Positions 16,299-25,080 of a stretch of DNA of 64,000 nucleotides are shown here, piece after piece (within the stretch, counting starts at the first letter, position 1; each line of letters starts with the position of its first letter). The notes beneath the pieces were generated by a model. That model worked only from the letters and a program-made list of their open reading frames with translations. It was not told where the DNA came from and searched no databases. The stretch is from Marinospirillum sp031581385 (GTDB lineage Bacteria; Pseudomonadota; Gammaproteobacteria; Pseudomonadales; Halomonadaceae): positions 2,046,001 to 2,110,000 of the forward strand of contig NZ_CP085242.1 of assembly GCF_044810985.1 (NCBI RefSeq). The letters are read 5' to 3'. Position numbers and translations under genes: made by a program.

Positions 16299-17258
16299 AT
16301 GACTTCAGCTGCAATCGCAATTATTGGTGCCGGACTGGCTGGACTGACCTGTGCAAGGGAACTGACTCAGGCAGGCAGACGTGTCACTGTTTTTGAAAAA
16401 GCCCGCGGCCCTGGTGGGCGTCTATCCAGTCGTCGCCAACTGAACAGCACTTTTGATCTGGGAGCCCAGGCATTAACCGCTCAGCATTCTGACTTTGCCA
16501 AACAGCTGCGGGTGTGGGAAACAGAAGGCTGCCTGCAACCCTGGAAAGGCGCTGGAACCCTACCCTCCTGGGTCGGCAGCCCGAGAATGAGTGCCTTGAC
16601 CCGGCATTACAGCAAGGGGTTGAACCTGGTGACCGCCACCTGTATCAGCCACTTACAGGCCACTGAGGATCAGCAATGGTCTCTGGTCGATACCACCGGC
16701 AAAATCTGGGGGCCTTTCACCCAGGTGGTGCTGGCCACACCCGCCAACCAGGCCCTGCCCTTGATTGACCAGGCTTCAGGCAGCCTGAAGCGACAACTCA
16801 GTCAGGTGAAGGAAGATCCTGTCTGGGTGGCCTATTTTGCTTTGCAGTCCACTTCTCTGCCGACAGCCAATTGCCTGCAACCGGCCAGCAGTTATTTGCG
16901 TCGCGCCACTCTATTGAATAGCAAACCCGGCCAGGAATCGGAGCTTCAACGCTGGGTGGTGGAAGCCACGCCCCGGTGGAGTCAAGAGCACCTGGATTTG
17001 CCCAAAGGGGAGGCGGCCCGGCGTTTATTCAACATCTGGGCGAATGACATGGCCACCGAGCTACCCTCTCATCCGCAGCTGTTGGATGCTCACCGCTGGC
17101 TTTATGGCTCAGTCTCCACTCACCTGCAACAGGGTTTTCTGGAAGATGCAGAGCAGCAACTCTTTGTTTGTGGCGACTTCTGCCGAGGCTCCACGGCCGA
17201 AGCAGCCTGGCAGTCAGGCCATGAGTTGGCACAGGCCTTGCGAAAGACTATACAATAG
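16299..17258 (+). CDS. Renalase-like FAD/NAD(P)-binding oxidoreductase
   Basis: A 319-residue flavoprotein with an N-terminal dinucleotide-binding motif IIGAGLAGLTCARELTQAG, then FEKARGPGGRLSSRR, a signature of bacterial renalase-like amine oxidases, and a C-terminal FVCGDFCRGSTAEAAWQSG FAD-contact segment. The substrate is unknown. ATG 16299 is preferred over the GTG two codons upstream because of the AAGAAAG spacing. It lies in the light/repair module ahead of the MerR regulator and photolyase. Confidence 0.82.
   Translation: MTSAAIAIIGAGLAGLTCARELTQAGRRVTVFEKARGPGGRLSSRRQLNSTFDLGAQALTAQHSDFAKQLRVWETEGCLQPWKGAGTLPSWVGSPRMSALTRHYSKGLNLVTATCISHLQATEDQQWSLVDTTGKIWGPFTQVVLATPANQALPLIDQASGSLKRQLSQVKEDPVWVAYFALQSTSLPTANCLQPASSYLRRATLLNSKPGQESELQRWVVEATPRWSQEHLDLPKGEAARRLFNIWANDMATELPSHPQLLDAHRWLYGSVSTHLQQGFLEDAEQQLFVCGDFCRGSTAEAAWQSGHELAQALRKTIQ
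17248..17257. promoter_or_regulatory. CTATACAATA box, copy 2
   Basis: It overlaps the end of the FAD gene, about 50 bp before the merR-type start, and is followed by GTTATACC, giving a partly palindromic arrangement. Confidence 0.5.
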
Positions 17259-17306
17259 TTATACCCTTGGCTATTGACGGGATCAATCAATACACAGGTA
17301 ATTACC

Positions 17307-18173
17307 ATGATGTCAGCCGAAGTGGAAGAACAGAGCGCCAGCCCACTTTACCCGATACGCGAAGTGTCACGTCTCACCGGTGTGAATACCGTGACCTTGC
17401 GGGCCTGGGAAAGACGTTATGGCCTTATTTGTCCACAGCGAACGCCGAAAGGCCATCGCCTGTATTCGGCTGAAGACATAGAAACCATTCGCCGCGTTCT
17501 GCAATGGCTGGACAAGGGTGTCGCGGTCAGCCAGGTGGGAGACCTGCTGGATCAGACACCCCAGACCTCCCTGGAAAGTTCAACAGAAGGTGACTGGGAT
17601 CAGGTGATCAGCGAGCTGCAACGCAACCTCACCCAGCAGGATGAAGAACAGCTCGACCAACTCTACAGCCAGCTTTTTTCCAGCTGGTCGGGCAGCCAGT
17701 TGGTCAAAAACCTGCTGTCACCCCTGGTCGCACAGCTGCCGGATGACTCTGCCTCGGCTGCTCTGCTGGCCCGCTATTTACGCAGCTGTGTGGGAGCCCG
17801 CTTGCATCATCGTCGCCCCACCCTAGCTGGCCCCAAGCTCTTGCTTCTCCCACTCAGTACGCCCCGGACAATAGACTGGTCTCTCTTGTTTGCCCTGCAA
17901 AGTCTGGCAGATCTGGACTTTCGGGTTTTCTGGCTGGATACGCCCTTAAGCAGCGATGAAGCCATTCACCTGATCCAGCAACAGCGACCCCGTTTGATCC
18001 TCACCACCAATCCCCAGCAGGTGGATGCCTCCAAACTAGTGGCTTTTTGTGAGAAGCAGCCCTTGCCTGTGGCCCACCTGGGAGAGACTGCCGATCCTCT
18101 GCTGCCCCAGATGCAATGGCTGGATTCCAGACAGCTGCATCAGTTGCTTCAGAACAAAGACCAGGACCACTGA
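17307..18173 (+). CDS. MerR-family regulator, LitR/PplR1-like, no cobalamin-binding motif
   Basis: A 288-residue regulator. The N-terminal MerR helix-turn-helix reads YPIREVSRLTGVNTVTLRAWERRYGL, with the RTPKGHRLYS wing. The C-terminal half has the length and LLLLPLS... pattern of B12-binding-type sensor domains, but the ExHxxG-type histidine motif that ligates cobalamin is absent (TPRTIDWS at that place). This resembles the light-response regulators of Pseudomonas that act with a separate LOV protein; none is encoded here. The start was chosen at 17307 with AGG upstream; an in-frame TTG at 17274 is less likely. The stop overlaps the photolyase start by one base. Confidence 0.85.
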   Translation: MMSAEVEEQSASPLYPIREVSRLTGVNTVTLRAWERRYGLICPQRTPKGHRLYSAEDIETIRRVLQWLDKGVAVSQVGDLLDQTPQTSLESSTEGDWDQVISELQRNLTQQDEEQLDQLYSQLFSSWSGSQLVKNLLSPLVAQLPDDSASAALLARYLRSCVGARLHHRRPTLAGPKLLLLPLSTPRTIDWSLLFALQSLADLDFRVFWLDTPLSSDEAIHLIQQQRPRLILTTNPQQVDASKLVAFCEKQPLPVAHLGETADPLLPQMQWLDSRQLHQLLQNKDQDH

Positions 18174-19627
18174 TGCCCGCCACCCTCGTCTGGTATCGGG
18201 CTGACCTGCGCAGCCATGATAACCCGGCGCTTGTGGAAGCCTGTCGGGCAGCAAGCACCCAAGGAAAAGCCGTTATTGCGGTTTTTCTTGTCACGCCGCA
18301 GCAGTGGCTGGAGCACGGCCTGGGCAGTAATCAGGCGCATTTTTTATTGCGCAACCTTGAGAGTCTCAGCCAGCAGCTGAATGCGCTGAACATTCCCCTG
18401 AAGTTTCTTGAAACCCCGGACTTTCAGGGCGTGCCCCAAAAGCTGACCGATTTCTGTGCCCAACACCAGATCAGTGATGTTTATTGCAACCAGCAGTATG
18501 AATGGAATGAACGTCAGCGGGATCGAGCCGTTGCGCAAAAACTGTCTGAATCCGGGGCTCAGCTTCACACCTTTACCGATCAGGTTATTTTTTCACCCGG
18601 ACAACTACTCACTGGCAAAGGGGATTACTACACGGTTTTCACACCCTTTTATCGCAACTGGATCAGCCAACTGAGCAGTGCGCAGCTACAACCCTTGCCC
18701 CCACCGGCAAAACAGTTTCCCGGCCCGATAAAGCCCGACCCTCTTCCTGAGTTGCCCGACTTCCCCACACCAGAACAGCCTCTGCAGAAGCTCTGGGCTG
18801 CCGGTGAAAATACGGCTTTGCAAGCCCTGAATGAATTCTGTGAAGAAGGACTGAGGGACTATGCCAGCCTGCGCGACCAGCCAGCTTTGAAAGGCACCAG
18901 TGGCTTATCGGCCTGGCTGGCTCTGGGTGTGCTGTCACCCCGCCAATGCCTGACCGCGGCTTGGCAGGCCAGTGAGGGCCGCATAATGGACAAGAACACC
19001 GGAGCCGGTGTCTGGGTTTCCGAACTGGTCTGGCGCGAGTTTTACCGGCACCTGCTGGTTGGCTTTCCGCGCATCAGTCACGGCAAAGCCTTCAAACCAG
19101 AGACGGAAAAGCTGGCCTGGCGCTCTCTGGAGCAACCTGAAGTCCAGCAGCAGTTTCAAGCCTGGCAAGAAGGCCAAACCGGCTTTCCCCTGGTGGATGC
19201 CGCCATGCGCCAGCTCAACCAGACCGGCTGGATGCACAACCGCCTGCGCATGCTCACTGCCATGTTTTTAAGCAAACATCTGTTGATCGACTGGCGGTTG
19301 GGTGAGGCTTATTTTGCTGAAAAGCTGGTCGACTGGGATCTGGCCGCCAACAACGGTGGCTGGCAATGGGCGGCTTCCACAGGCACCGATGCCGTACCCT
19401 ATTTTCGCCTTTTTAATCCTTACAGCCAGTCCCAACGCTTTGACCCGGAAGGTGAGTTTATCCGCCGCTGGGTGCCGGAGCTGAAACACCTCAACAGCAA
19501 ACAGATCCACCAACCCCCTGTGGATAAAACAGATCTGTTTGCTGAATCCAGCTATCCCCAACCCATTATTGACCTTAAAGCGGCGCGGGAAAGAGTCATG
19601 CAGGCTTTTCAGGCCATCAAGAACTAG
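18173..19627 (+). CDS. phrB: Deoxyribodipyrimidine photolyase
   Basis: A 484-residue class I CPD photolyase repairing UV-induced pyrimidine dimers with blue light, FAD and an antenna cofactor. The N-terminal photolyase domain begins with LVWYRADLRSHDNPAL. The FAD-binding domain shows MHNRLRMLTAMFLSKHLLIDW and the highly conserved WDLAANNGGWQWAASTGTD followed by RLFNP. The start overlaps the regulator stop (TGATG), so the two are co-translated. E. coli PhrB has 472 residues. A LitR-type regulator just upstream implies light induction. Confidence 0.95.
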   Translation: MPATLVWYRADLRSHDNPALVEACRAASTQGKAVIAVFLVTPQQWLEHGLGSNQAHFLLRNLESLSQQLNALNIPLKFLETPDFQGVPQKLTDFCAQHQISDVYCNQQYEWNERQRDRAVAQKLSESGAQLHTFTDQVIFSPGQLLTGKGDYYTVFTPFYRNWISQLSSAQLQPLPPPAKQFPGPIKPDPLPELPDFPTPEQPLQKLWAAGENTALQALNEFCEEGLRDYASLRDQPALKGTSGLSAWLALGVLSPRQCLTAAWQASEGRIMDKNTGAGVWVSELVWREFYRHLLVGFPRISHGKAFKPETEKLAWRSLEQPEVQQQFQAWQEGQTGFPLVDAAMRQLNQTGWMHNRLRMLTAMFLSKHLLIDWRLGEAYFAEKLVDWDLAANNGGWQWAASTGTDAVPYFRLFNPYSQSQRFDPEGEFIRRWVPELKHLNSKQIHQPPVDKTDLFAESSYPQPIIDLKAARERVMQAFQAIKN

Positions 19628-19637
19628 GCTCAGGAGC

Positions 19638-20993
19638 CTACTTCTGCGCTGCGATTTTTTCTTTCAGCTCTGCCGGGGCAATAAACACATCTTTTTTGCC
19701 CAGACGAACTTTGCGTAACAGACCATAAGGCTCCACCAGGGTCATGAGGTCAGTCCGGGCTGTCTGATAAACCACGCCCTGGGCCTGCTGATGCTCCTTG
19801 ATGGTGTATTCATGCCCCGGATTCTTGAGTGCATGCTCCAGCAATGCCAACTGCCTGGGATTCAATCGACCCTGCAAGGAGGAACCTATAAGCACTTCTT
19901 CCGATTCACGTAAGGCCCGTACCTTTTCAGCCAACCAGGCATGCAGATCGGTAACCGCCTGCTGGATCACATTCAATTGGTGATCCAGGAAGTAGGTCAA
20001 ATCCATTTCATCGGTTTCAGTGTAAAGGTAGGCTTTCATGTACTGACTGGGTGCCTGCTTGATCACCCTGGAAATGGAAACATACTCCATCAACCAATAG
20101 TTGTTCCTGGCCATGACCCAATAAAACAAGGCCCTGGCTGTACGCCCGTTCCCATCAACAAACGGATGATCATAGCCGATCATGAAATGCACAATAATGG
20201 CACGCACTACCGGCGGAATATACTCACCCTCGGCCTCGCCTTCAGCATTGGCAAAAACACATAAGGCCTTCAACCTGGCTTCCAGCTCAGCAGCAACAGG
20301 GGGCACGTGCAAAAGCTGATCATCCTTTGAGAAAACACAGATATCATCCGCTGATGACCTGAAATGACCGGCTTTATCCTGATCATCCACTTCCAACGTT
20401 CCTTCAGTCAGAATACGATGCAGCTCAAAAACCAGCGAGGGCGTCAGGGGTTCTTCACGGTACTCCCGGATAAAACGCATGGCACGGTAGTTATTGACGA
20501 TCATCTGCTCAGAGTGATCGCGGGGTGTTCGACCACTACGCAGCAATTCTCTGGCGACCCGCCGAGTCGTAGATGCACCTTCCAACTGACTGGAGCTGAT
20601 CGACTCTTCCATTAAGCTACTGATCAGATACTGTTGCCGGGTTTTAGGATCACGCACTCGCGCATCCCCTTCAATGGACCCGGTAGCTTGCTCGCTAATC
20701 CATAGAATCTTCTGCATCAAGGTTTCAGGAATACAGAAGACCAGAGGGCTTCCAGCTTTGTCTTTTAATGGAATCGAGCGATACAAACGCTTTCGGGTCT
20801 GCTTGATTGCGGCCCAGTAAACCTCGGGAGTCATGCCTTCGGGTGGCACCAGATGCCTCAACTTGTCCCAGTGCAGATAGCGACCTTTCATGTCACCAGG
20901 CCCCAGTGGTTGAGTCACCAATTGCATGAGTTGAGGCCCGGTCAGGGCCGGAAGCAAAACCTCAAGATCAGGAGGCGTGAGAGGTAATTTCAT
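19638..20993 (-). CDS. Fic-domain protein (putative AMP-transferase) with winged-helix tail
   Basis: A 451-residue Fic protein. The catalytic motif HPFVDGNGRTAR spans 276-287. An N-terminal inhibitory helix of the [S/T]xxxE[G/N] type is visible as SSQLEG (134-139), so activity is expected to be self-inhibited in the class II manner. The C-terminal part (about 375-440) looks like a winged helix, common in Fic proteins that bind their own promoter. An upstream in-frame start would lie inside the promoter palindrome; ATG 20993 is used. The target protein is unknown. No antitoxin gene is adjacent. Confidence 0.88.
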   Translation of the reverse strand: MKLPLTPPDLEVLLPALTGPQLMQLVTQPLGPGDMKGRYLHWDKLRHLVPPEGMTPEVYWAAIKQTRKRLYRSIPLKDKAGSPLVFCIPETLMQKILWISEQATGSIEGDARVRDPKTRQQYLISSLMEESISSSQLEGASTTRRVARELLRSGRTPRDHSEQMIVNNYRAMRFIREYREEPLTPSLVFELHRILTEGTLEVDDQDKAGHFRSSADDICVFSKDDQLLHVPPVAAELEARLKALCVFANAEGEAEGEYIPPVVRAIIVHFMIGYDHPFVDGNGRTARALFYWVMARNNYWLMEYVSISRVIKQAPSQYMKAYLYTETDEMDLTYFLDHQLNVIQQAVTDLHAWLAEKVRALRESEEVLIGSSLQGRLNPRQLALLEHALKNPGHEYTIKEHQQAQGVVYQTARTDLMTLVEPYGLLRKVRLGKKDVFIAPAELKEKIAAQK

Positions 20994-21001
20994 AAGATAA
21001 A

Positions 21002-21042
21002 ACACCTTTATACTAATAATTCTGAAATTAGTATAAAGGTGT
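21002..21042. promoter_or_regulatory. Perfect 16-bp palindrome over the fic promoter and ribosome binding site
   Basis: Bases 21002-21017 and 21027-21042 are perfect inverted copies (ACACCTTTATACTAAT and its complement) around a 9-nt centre. On the minus strand TATACT at 21035-21030 would be the -10 box. The AAAGGTG ribosome binding site (21002-21008) lies in the other arm, so the element can be both an operator and an RNA hairpin hiding the translation start. Confidence 0.75.
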
Positions 21043-21100
21043 ACTCTTTGCTTTTCTACTAAAATCAATCAAATTAGTAGCAAAGCCAGCTCGAAGACAG

Positions 21101-21445
21101 TCAAGCCTTCTTGACGAACTCTGATTTGAGTTTCATCGCACCCACCCCGTCAATTTTGCAATCGATGTCATGATCGCCATCCACCAGGCGGATATTCTTG
21201 ACCTTGGTGCCGACCTTCACCACTGATGAAGAACCCTTGATTTTCAGATCCTTGATGACCGTCACACTATCGCCATCCTGCAGTGGATTGCCATGGGCAT
21301 CGGTGATTTTTGCTGTGTCTTCGTCGTCGGCAACAGCGGCGGCATCCTGTGACCACTCATGAGCACATTCCGGGCAGACATACTGGATGCCATCGTGATA
21401 AGTGAATTCAGATCCGCATTCGGGACAGGGAGGGAGAGTGCTCAT
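21101..21445 (-). CDS. yjdM: PhnA/YjdM-family zinc-ribbon protein
   Basis: A 114-residue protein nearly colinear with E. coli YjdM (formerly PhnA). It has an N-terminal zinc ribbon (CPEC near the start, CPEC again about 17 residues later) and the C-terminal DGDSVTVIKDLKIKGSSSVVKVGTKVKNIRL domain ending in KLKSEFVKKA. The role is unclear; the old link to phosphonate use is not supported by neighbours here. The start is set at ATG 21445, 13 codons inside a longer GTG-initiated frame, because it matches the family N-terminus and has AAGG upstream. It lies 35 bp behind the SLOG-like gene. Confidence 0.88.
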   Translation of the reverse strand: MSTLPPCPECGSEFTYHDGIQYVCPECAHEWSQDAAAVADDEDTAKITDAHGNPLQDGDSVTVIKDLKIKGSSSVVKVGTKVKNIRLVDGDHDIDCKIDGVGAMKLKSEFVKKA

Positions 21446-21480
21446 AAAGTCAGCCTTGTGGTTGAGTGGTTGGTCAGTCA

Positions 21481-23619
21481 CTACGCAGGTAGATTCTGCT
21501 GGTTGTGTTGAAAAAGGGATCGCCAGTAATGGTTTTCATTGGAAAGAATTTTCGTGGCCGCTTCCACCAACTCCCTTAACTGTTGGGTTCTTTGCCAGTT
21601 GGATGCTCGGGCGGACAGGTGCTCATGCAATTCAAAAGCTTCCTTGAGGGTGGTCAATTCCCTCCAGACCTGGGCGGCCATGGAAGAAACGCGAACCACC
21701 TCGTTCTGGCTGAGAATGCCATGTATTGCTGCACCCCAGGCTGGAAAAAAACCCGTAAAAATCAGAATGGCTGGCAGGGTAAAGAAAAAATGCACCGTCA
21801 CCGCCACAAAAGTCAGGGTAAAAAGACCAAAAGCCAGGCGGTGCAGGTAGGTGTGTTCATGGTGCAGGTGGTGGTAACTGTTGTGGTAGTAGTGGCGATG
21901 CTCTTCCAGCACCGCCCGAACGTATTGCAGTATTTCGGTGTTGTGTGCCGTCAGGGTATAAAAAGGTTGGCCGCTGGCACTGCGAGGCAGACCTTCGGCA
22001 ACCAACACCCTTTGCAGAATCCAGGCTTCAGCTGACTTGAGCTGGATTTCCCGGCGTCCTCTATCCACCACCGGTTCCCAGACCGGAGTTGAGTAGCTGG
22101 AAGGCAAAACCATCAGAGGATAACCCAGACGCAGATAGCGCACCTGTTCGGCAATAAAACGAAAGCTCATCCAGTGACCATGAAAATTGCGAAAGCGTGA
22201 CTGGAGTACGCGGCGCACAATAAAGTGCAGAAGGATGAATTCCAGCAAGACCCAGATAAAGGGCACGCCACTACTGGGTGCAGGCCAGAGGTGAATGGCA
22301 CCGGCCACGGCACAGAAAACCGCAAAGGCGGCGGCATAGTAGATCAGCCAGATATCATCACGATAACGCGTGGAAAAAACCCGGGCCTGGGTGTCAGACC
22401 AGTTGAAGACCTCTTCCAGATCGGGCTCTTTAATCGGGTTGGGGGCATCCGTCAGGCCTTCCGAACTGATGCCCTGATAGCCCTGATTGCAGGGCGGCTG
22501 GAACAGGGACTTGATGGCGGAACCCAGATCCAGTTTGGCGAGGCTGGAAAAGAACCCATGAGCACGGTTGATTGCCCGTTCCTGGCGAGTGTAACGACGA
22601 ACCTCGGTGTGCAGCATCTCCACAAGCCGCAGCGGCTGACTTTTCTGGGGTGGATTCAGCATGATATTCAGCCACAGCCAACTGCCCTTGATCCACTCCA
22701 TAACCGGCAAGGGACGTTCTGCCACCTGTTTGCGCCAGCCCTGCAGATAGCACCACCAGAAAACCCATTGCAGGAAATAGCGAGTCACTGAACGCTGGCG
22801 TTCAATCCGCTTCAGCAGGGCAACTTCCGGGTTGTTTTCCTGCAGCGCAGATTGAAAGGGAGCCAACAACACTTCCATCCACTGATGCAGCCGCTGGTGG
22901 GTGACAGGAGCCTCCAGGGGCAGTTCATCAAAAACCTGCAAAAGCAGGTCTGCATTGCACCCCAGCACTTGAATTTCCGTGATCCAGGCATCCGTAAGCC
23001 GCTGCATATCCAGCCAGAAAAGCCGGGGTTCCAGTCTATCAGTGGGCAAATAAAGGATGCAGACGGGTGTTCGACGCAGCAAAGCCTCACGAATCATCAA
23101 GGAGGTGCCGCTTTGCAGCCCTCCGGGTTCTTCACCATCCCAGACAGCCACCAGCAGATCACTGAAACTCAACCCCAGGCGATCTCTGAGACGGTATTCG
23201 CTCTCCCTGAGATCTTCTTCTCCCTCAGCAGGCTGCATTTGCATGGCAACCCCGCGGGCAGCTTCGGGAGAATCCACCGCTTCCTGGCTGGCACGGGGCA
23301 GAAGGTAGTCCAGTTCGTACCGGCAGGGCCTGGCCAGACCCGCAGCCAAGGCATCCGTACCGGTTGCCGATCCGGTAATGAGCCGACTTCGCGGTTGGGT
23401 ATCGGCATAAATACCCGCTGCTGCGGAAAAAGCCTGTTCTGCCGATTCCCGCAACTGGATCAGCAGTTGTTGCATCTTTTCATGCAAGGCCACCTGGCGT
23501 GCAACAGCTTGCTCAGGAGCCATGCCTTCCGGTTCCAGGCGCTGCTGCCGATGCCCCGCCACCAGCACGCTGAAAACGGGGAGCAGCGCAGGTGCCTGAG
23601 CTTTATGCAACTCCTTCAT
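21481..23619 (-). CDS. Putative SLOG-domain protein with C-terminal membrane (SLATT-like) region
   Basis: A 712-residue protein not recognised as a named family. Residues about 13-195 look like a SLOG/LSDAT-type Rossmannoid nucleotide-binding domain: VLVAGHR (18-24), the glycine-rich LITGSATGTDALAAGLA (80-96) and DLLVAVWDGEEPGGLQSGTSLMIREAL (154-180). Hydrophobic segments at about 423-443, 452-470, 594-613 and 615-634 give four transmembrane helices in two pairs. A histidine-rich stretch (HHYYHNSYHHLHHEH, about 575-590) precedes the last pair and a predicted coiled coil follows. SLOG with paired-helix SLATT partners occurs in nucleotide-triggered conflict systems. It starts 6 bp after metK, so it is probably co-transcribed. 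Confidence 0.6.
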   Translation of the reverse strand: MKELHKAQAPALLPVFSVLVAGHRQQRLEPEGMAPEQAVARQVALHEKMQQLLIQLRESAEQAFSAAAGIYADTQPRSRLITGSATGTDALAAGLARPCRYELDYLLPRASQEAVDSPEAARGVAMQMQPAEGEEDLRESEYRLRDRLGLSFSDLLVAVWDGEEPGGLQSGTSLMIREALLRRTPVCILYLPTDRLEPRLFWLDMQRLTDAWITEIQVLGCNADLLLQVFDELPLEAPVTHQRLHQWMEVLLAPFQSALQENNPEVALLKRIERQRSVTRYFLQWVFWWCYLQGWRKQVAERPLPVMEWIKGSWLWLNIMLNPPQKSQPLRLVEMLHTEVRRYTRQERAINRAHGFFSSLAKLDLGSAIKSLFQPPCNQGYQGISSEGLTDAPNPIKEPDLEEVFNWSDTQARVFSTRYRDDIWLIYYAAAFAVFCAVAGAIHLWPAPSSGVPFIWVLLEFILLHFIVRRVLQSRFRNFHGHWMSFRFIAEQVRYLRLGYPLMVLPSSYSTPVWEPVVDRGRREIQLKSAEAWILQRVLVAEGLPRSASGQPFYTLTAHNTEILQYVRAVLEEHRHYYHNSYHHLHHEHTYLHRLAFGLFTLTFVAVTVHFFFTLPAILIFTGFFPAWGAAIHGILSQNEVVRVSSMAAQVWRELTTLKEAFELHEHLSARASNWQRTQQLRELVEAATKILSNENHYWRSLFQHNQQNLPA

Positions 23620-23625
23620 TAGGAA

Positions 23626-24843
23626 TCAGAGACCGGCATCCGCTTTCAGTGCTGCAACCTTGTCGATTTTTTCCCAGGGGAAAGCGGTGAAGTTTTCGGT
23701 AAATTCCTTGCCTTCGGTATCGGTCCAGGAATAGCTGCTTTCAAAAGGCTCACGACCAAAGTGACCATAAGCGGCCGTCAGCTGATACATGGGATGCAGC
23801 AGATCCAGCATCCGGGTAATGGCATAGGGGCGCAGATCAAAATGCTGACGCACCAGTTGAATGATTTTGGCGTCACTGATCTTGCCGGTGCCAAAGGTGT
23901 TCACGGAAACCGAAGTCGGCTCAGCCACACCAATGGCGTAGGAAACCTGGATTTCACAACGCTCGGCCAGACCAGCCGCAACGATGTTCTTCGCCACATA
24001 ACGACCGGCATAGGCAGCGGAGCGATCCACCTTGGAAGGATCCTTGCCGGAGAAGGCACCGCCACCGTGACGTGCCATGCCGCCATAGGTGTCAACGATG
24101 ATTTTGCGCCCGGTCAGACCACAGTCACCCACCGGGCCACCAATCACAAACTTGCCGGTGGGGTTGATATGGAACCGGGTGTCCTTGTGCAACAGCTCGG
24201 CAGGCAGTGTTTGTTTGACGATCAGCTCCATTACCGCTTCTTTCAGATCCTTCTGCGATACTTCGGGGTTGTGTTGGGTCGAGAGGACAACTGCATCAAT
24301 ACCCACCACCTTGCCGTTTTCATAACGACAGGTGACCTGACTCTTGGCATCCGGGCGCAACCAGTTGAGCTGACCGCTTTTGCGGACTTCGGCCTGACGC
24401 TCAACCAGACGGTGCGCAAAAGTGATGGGGGCAGGCATGAGGACATCGGTTTCATTGGAGGCATAGCCAAACATCAGGCCCTGGTCACCGGCCCCCTGAT
24501 CTTCGGGTTTCTGGCGATCCACACCCTGGGCAATATCCACCGACTGCTTGCCGATGATGTTGATCACCCCGCAGGTGTCGCCGTCATAGCCGACATCGGA
24601 TGAGGTGTAACCGATATCCTTGATCACGCCCCGCACCAGATCTTCCAGATCCACCCAGGCATTGGTGGTGATTTCGCCACCCACCACGGCCACACCGGTT
24701 TTCACCAGGGTTTCACAGGCCACACGGGCATGCTTGTCACGGGCCAGCAGGGCATCCAGCACCGCATCAGAAATCTGATCGGCCAGTTTGTCGGGATGAC
24801 CTTCGGAAACAGATTCGGATGTAAACAAGGAATATTCGCTCAT
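23626..24843 (-). CDS. metK: S-adenosylmethionine synthetase
   Basis: A 405-residue methionine adenosyltransferase forming SAM from methionine and ATP. FTSESVSEGHPDKLADQISDAVLDALL at the N-terminus, the GDQGLMFGYA hexapeptide region, and the phosphate-binding GGGAFSGKDPSKVDRSAAY loop are all intact. AGGAG lies about 11 nt before the ATG. No SAM riboswitch or MetJ box is evident in the 237-bp divergent upstream region. The SLOG-like gene begins 6 bp downstream. Confidence 0.97.
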   Translation of the reverse strand: MSEYSLFTSESVSEGHPDKLADQISDAVLDALLARDKHARVACETLVKTGVAVVGGEITTNAWVDLEDLVRGVIKDIGYTSSDVGYDGDTCGVINIIGKQSVDIAQGVDRQKPEDQGAGDQGLMFGYASNETDVLMPAPITFAHRLVERQAEVRKSGQLNWLRPDAKSQVTCRYENGKVVGIDAVVLSTQHNPEVSQKDLKEAVMELIVKQTLPAELLHKDTRFHINPTGKFVIGGPVGDCGLTGRKIIVDTYGGMARHGGGAFSGKDPSKVDRSAAYAGRYVAKNIVAAGLAERCEIQVSYAIGVAEPTSVSVNTFGTGKISDAKIIQLVRQHFDLRPYAITRMLDLLHPMYQLTAAYGHFGREPFESSYSWTDTEGKEFTENFTAFPWEKIDKVAALKADAGL

Positions 24844-25011
24844 AACCGCCTACAACTCCTGATTGCTTTTAAAATATTGCAACCATTCTACCCAGCCGGG
24901 GCAAGGCTTGCACAGGAAAAAACCACATGAACTTGAGTAACCCTTTATCTCCTGAGAGTTAAGGGTCGTAACCAGTCGTGGGTTTATTCGCCTTAAAGTC
25001 ACACTTTTTAT

Positions 25012-25028
25012 ACAGCTTTAAACTGTAA
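25012..25028. repeat. Small inverted repeat in the metK/small-protein divergent region
   Basis: TACAG and CTGTA flank CTTTAAA in the 237-bp gap between metK (leftward) and the 85-residue protein gene (rightward). It is a possible operator with no assigned regulator; nothing else stands out in 24844-25080. Confidence 0.35.
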
Positions 25029-25080
25029 GGCTATAAACATCCCACTAGAATACCCCTTAAATAATCAAGGAGAAGTATCC

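Noticed and set aside
21446..21481. GTG start of the PhnA/YjdM gene at 21481
   Set aside because: The extra 12 residues are absent from the family and no ribosome binding site precedes that GTG; ATG 21445 fits.
24844..25080. SAM riboswitch or MetJ operator upstream of metK
   Set aside because: No AGACGTCT-type MetJ boxes and no multi-helix SAM riboswitch pattern could be recognised; only a small inverted repeat is present.
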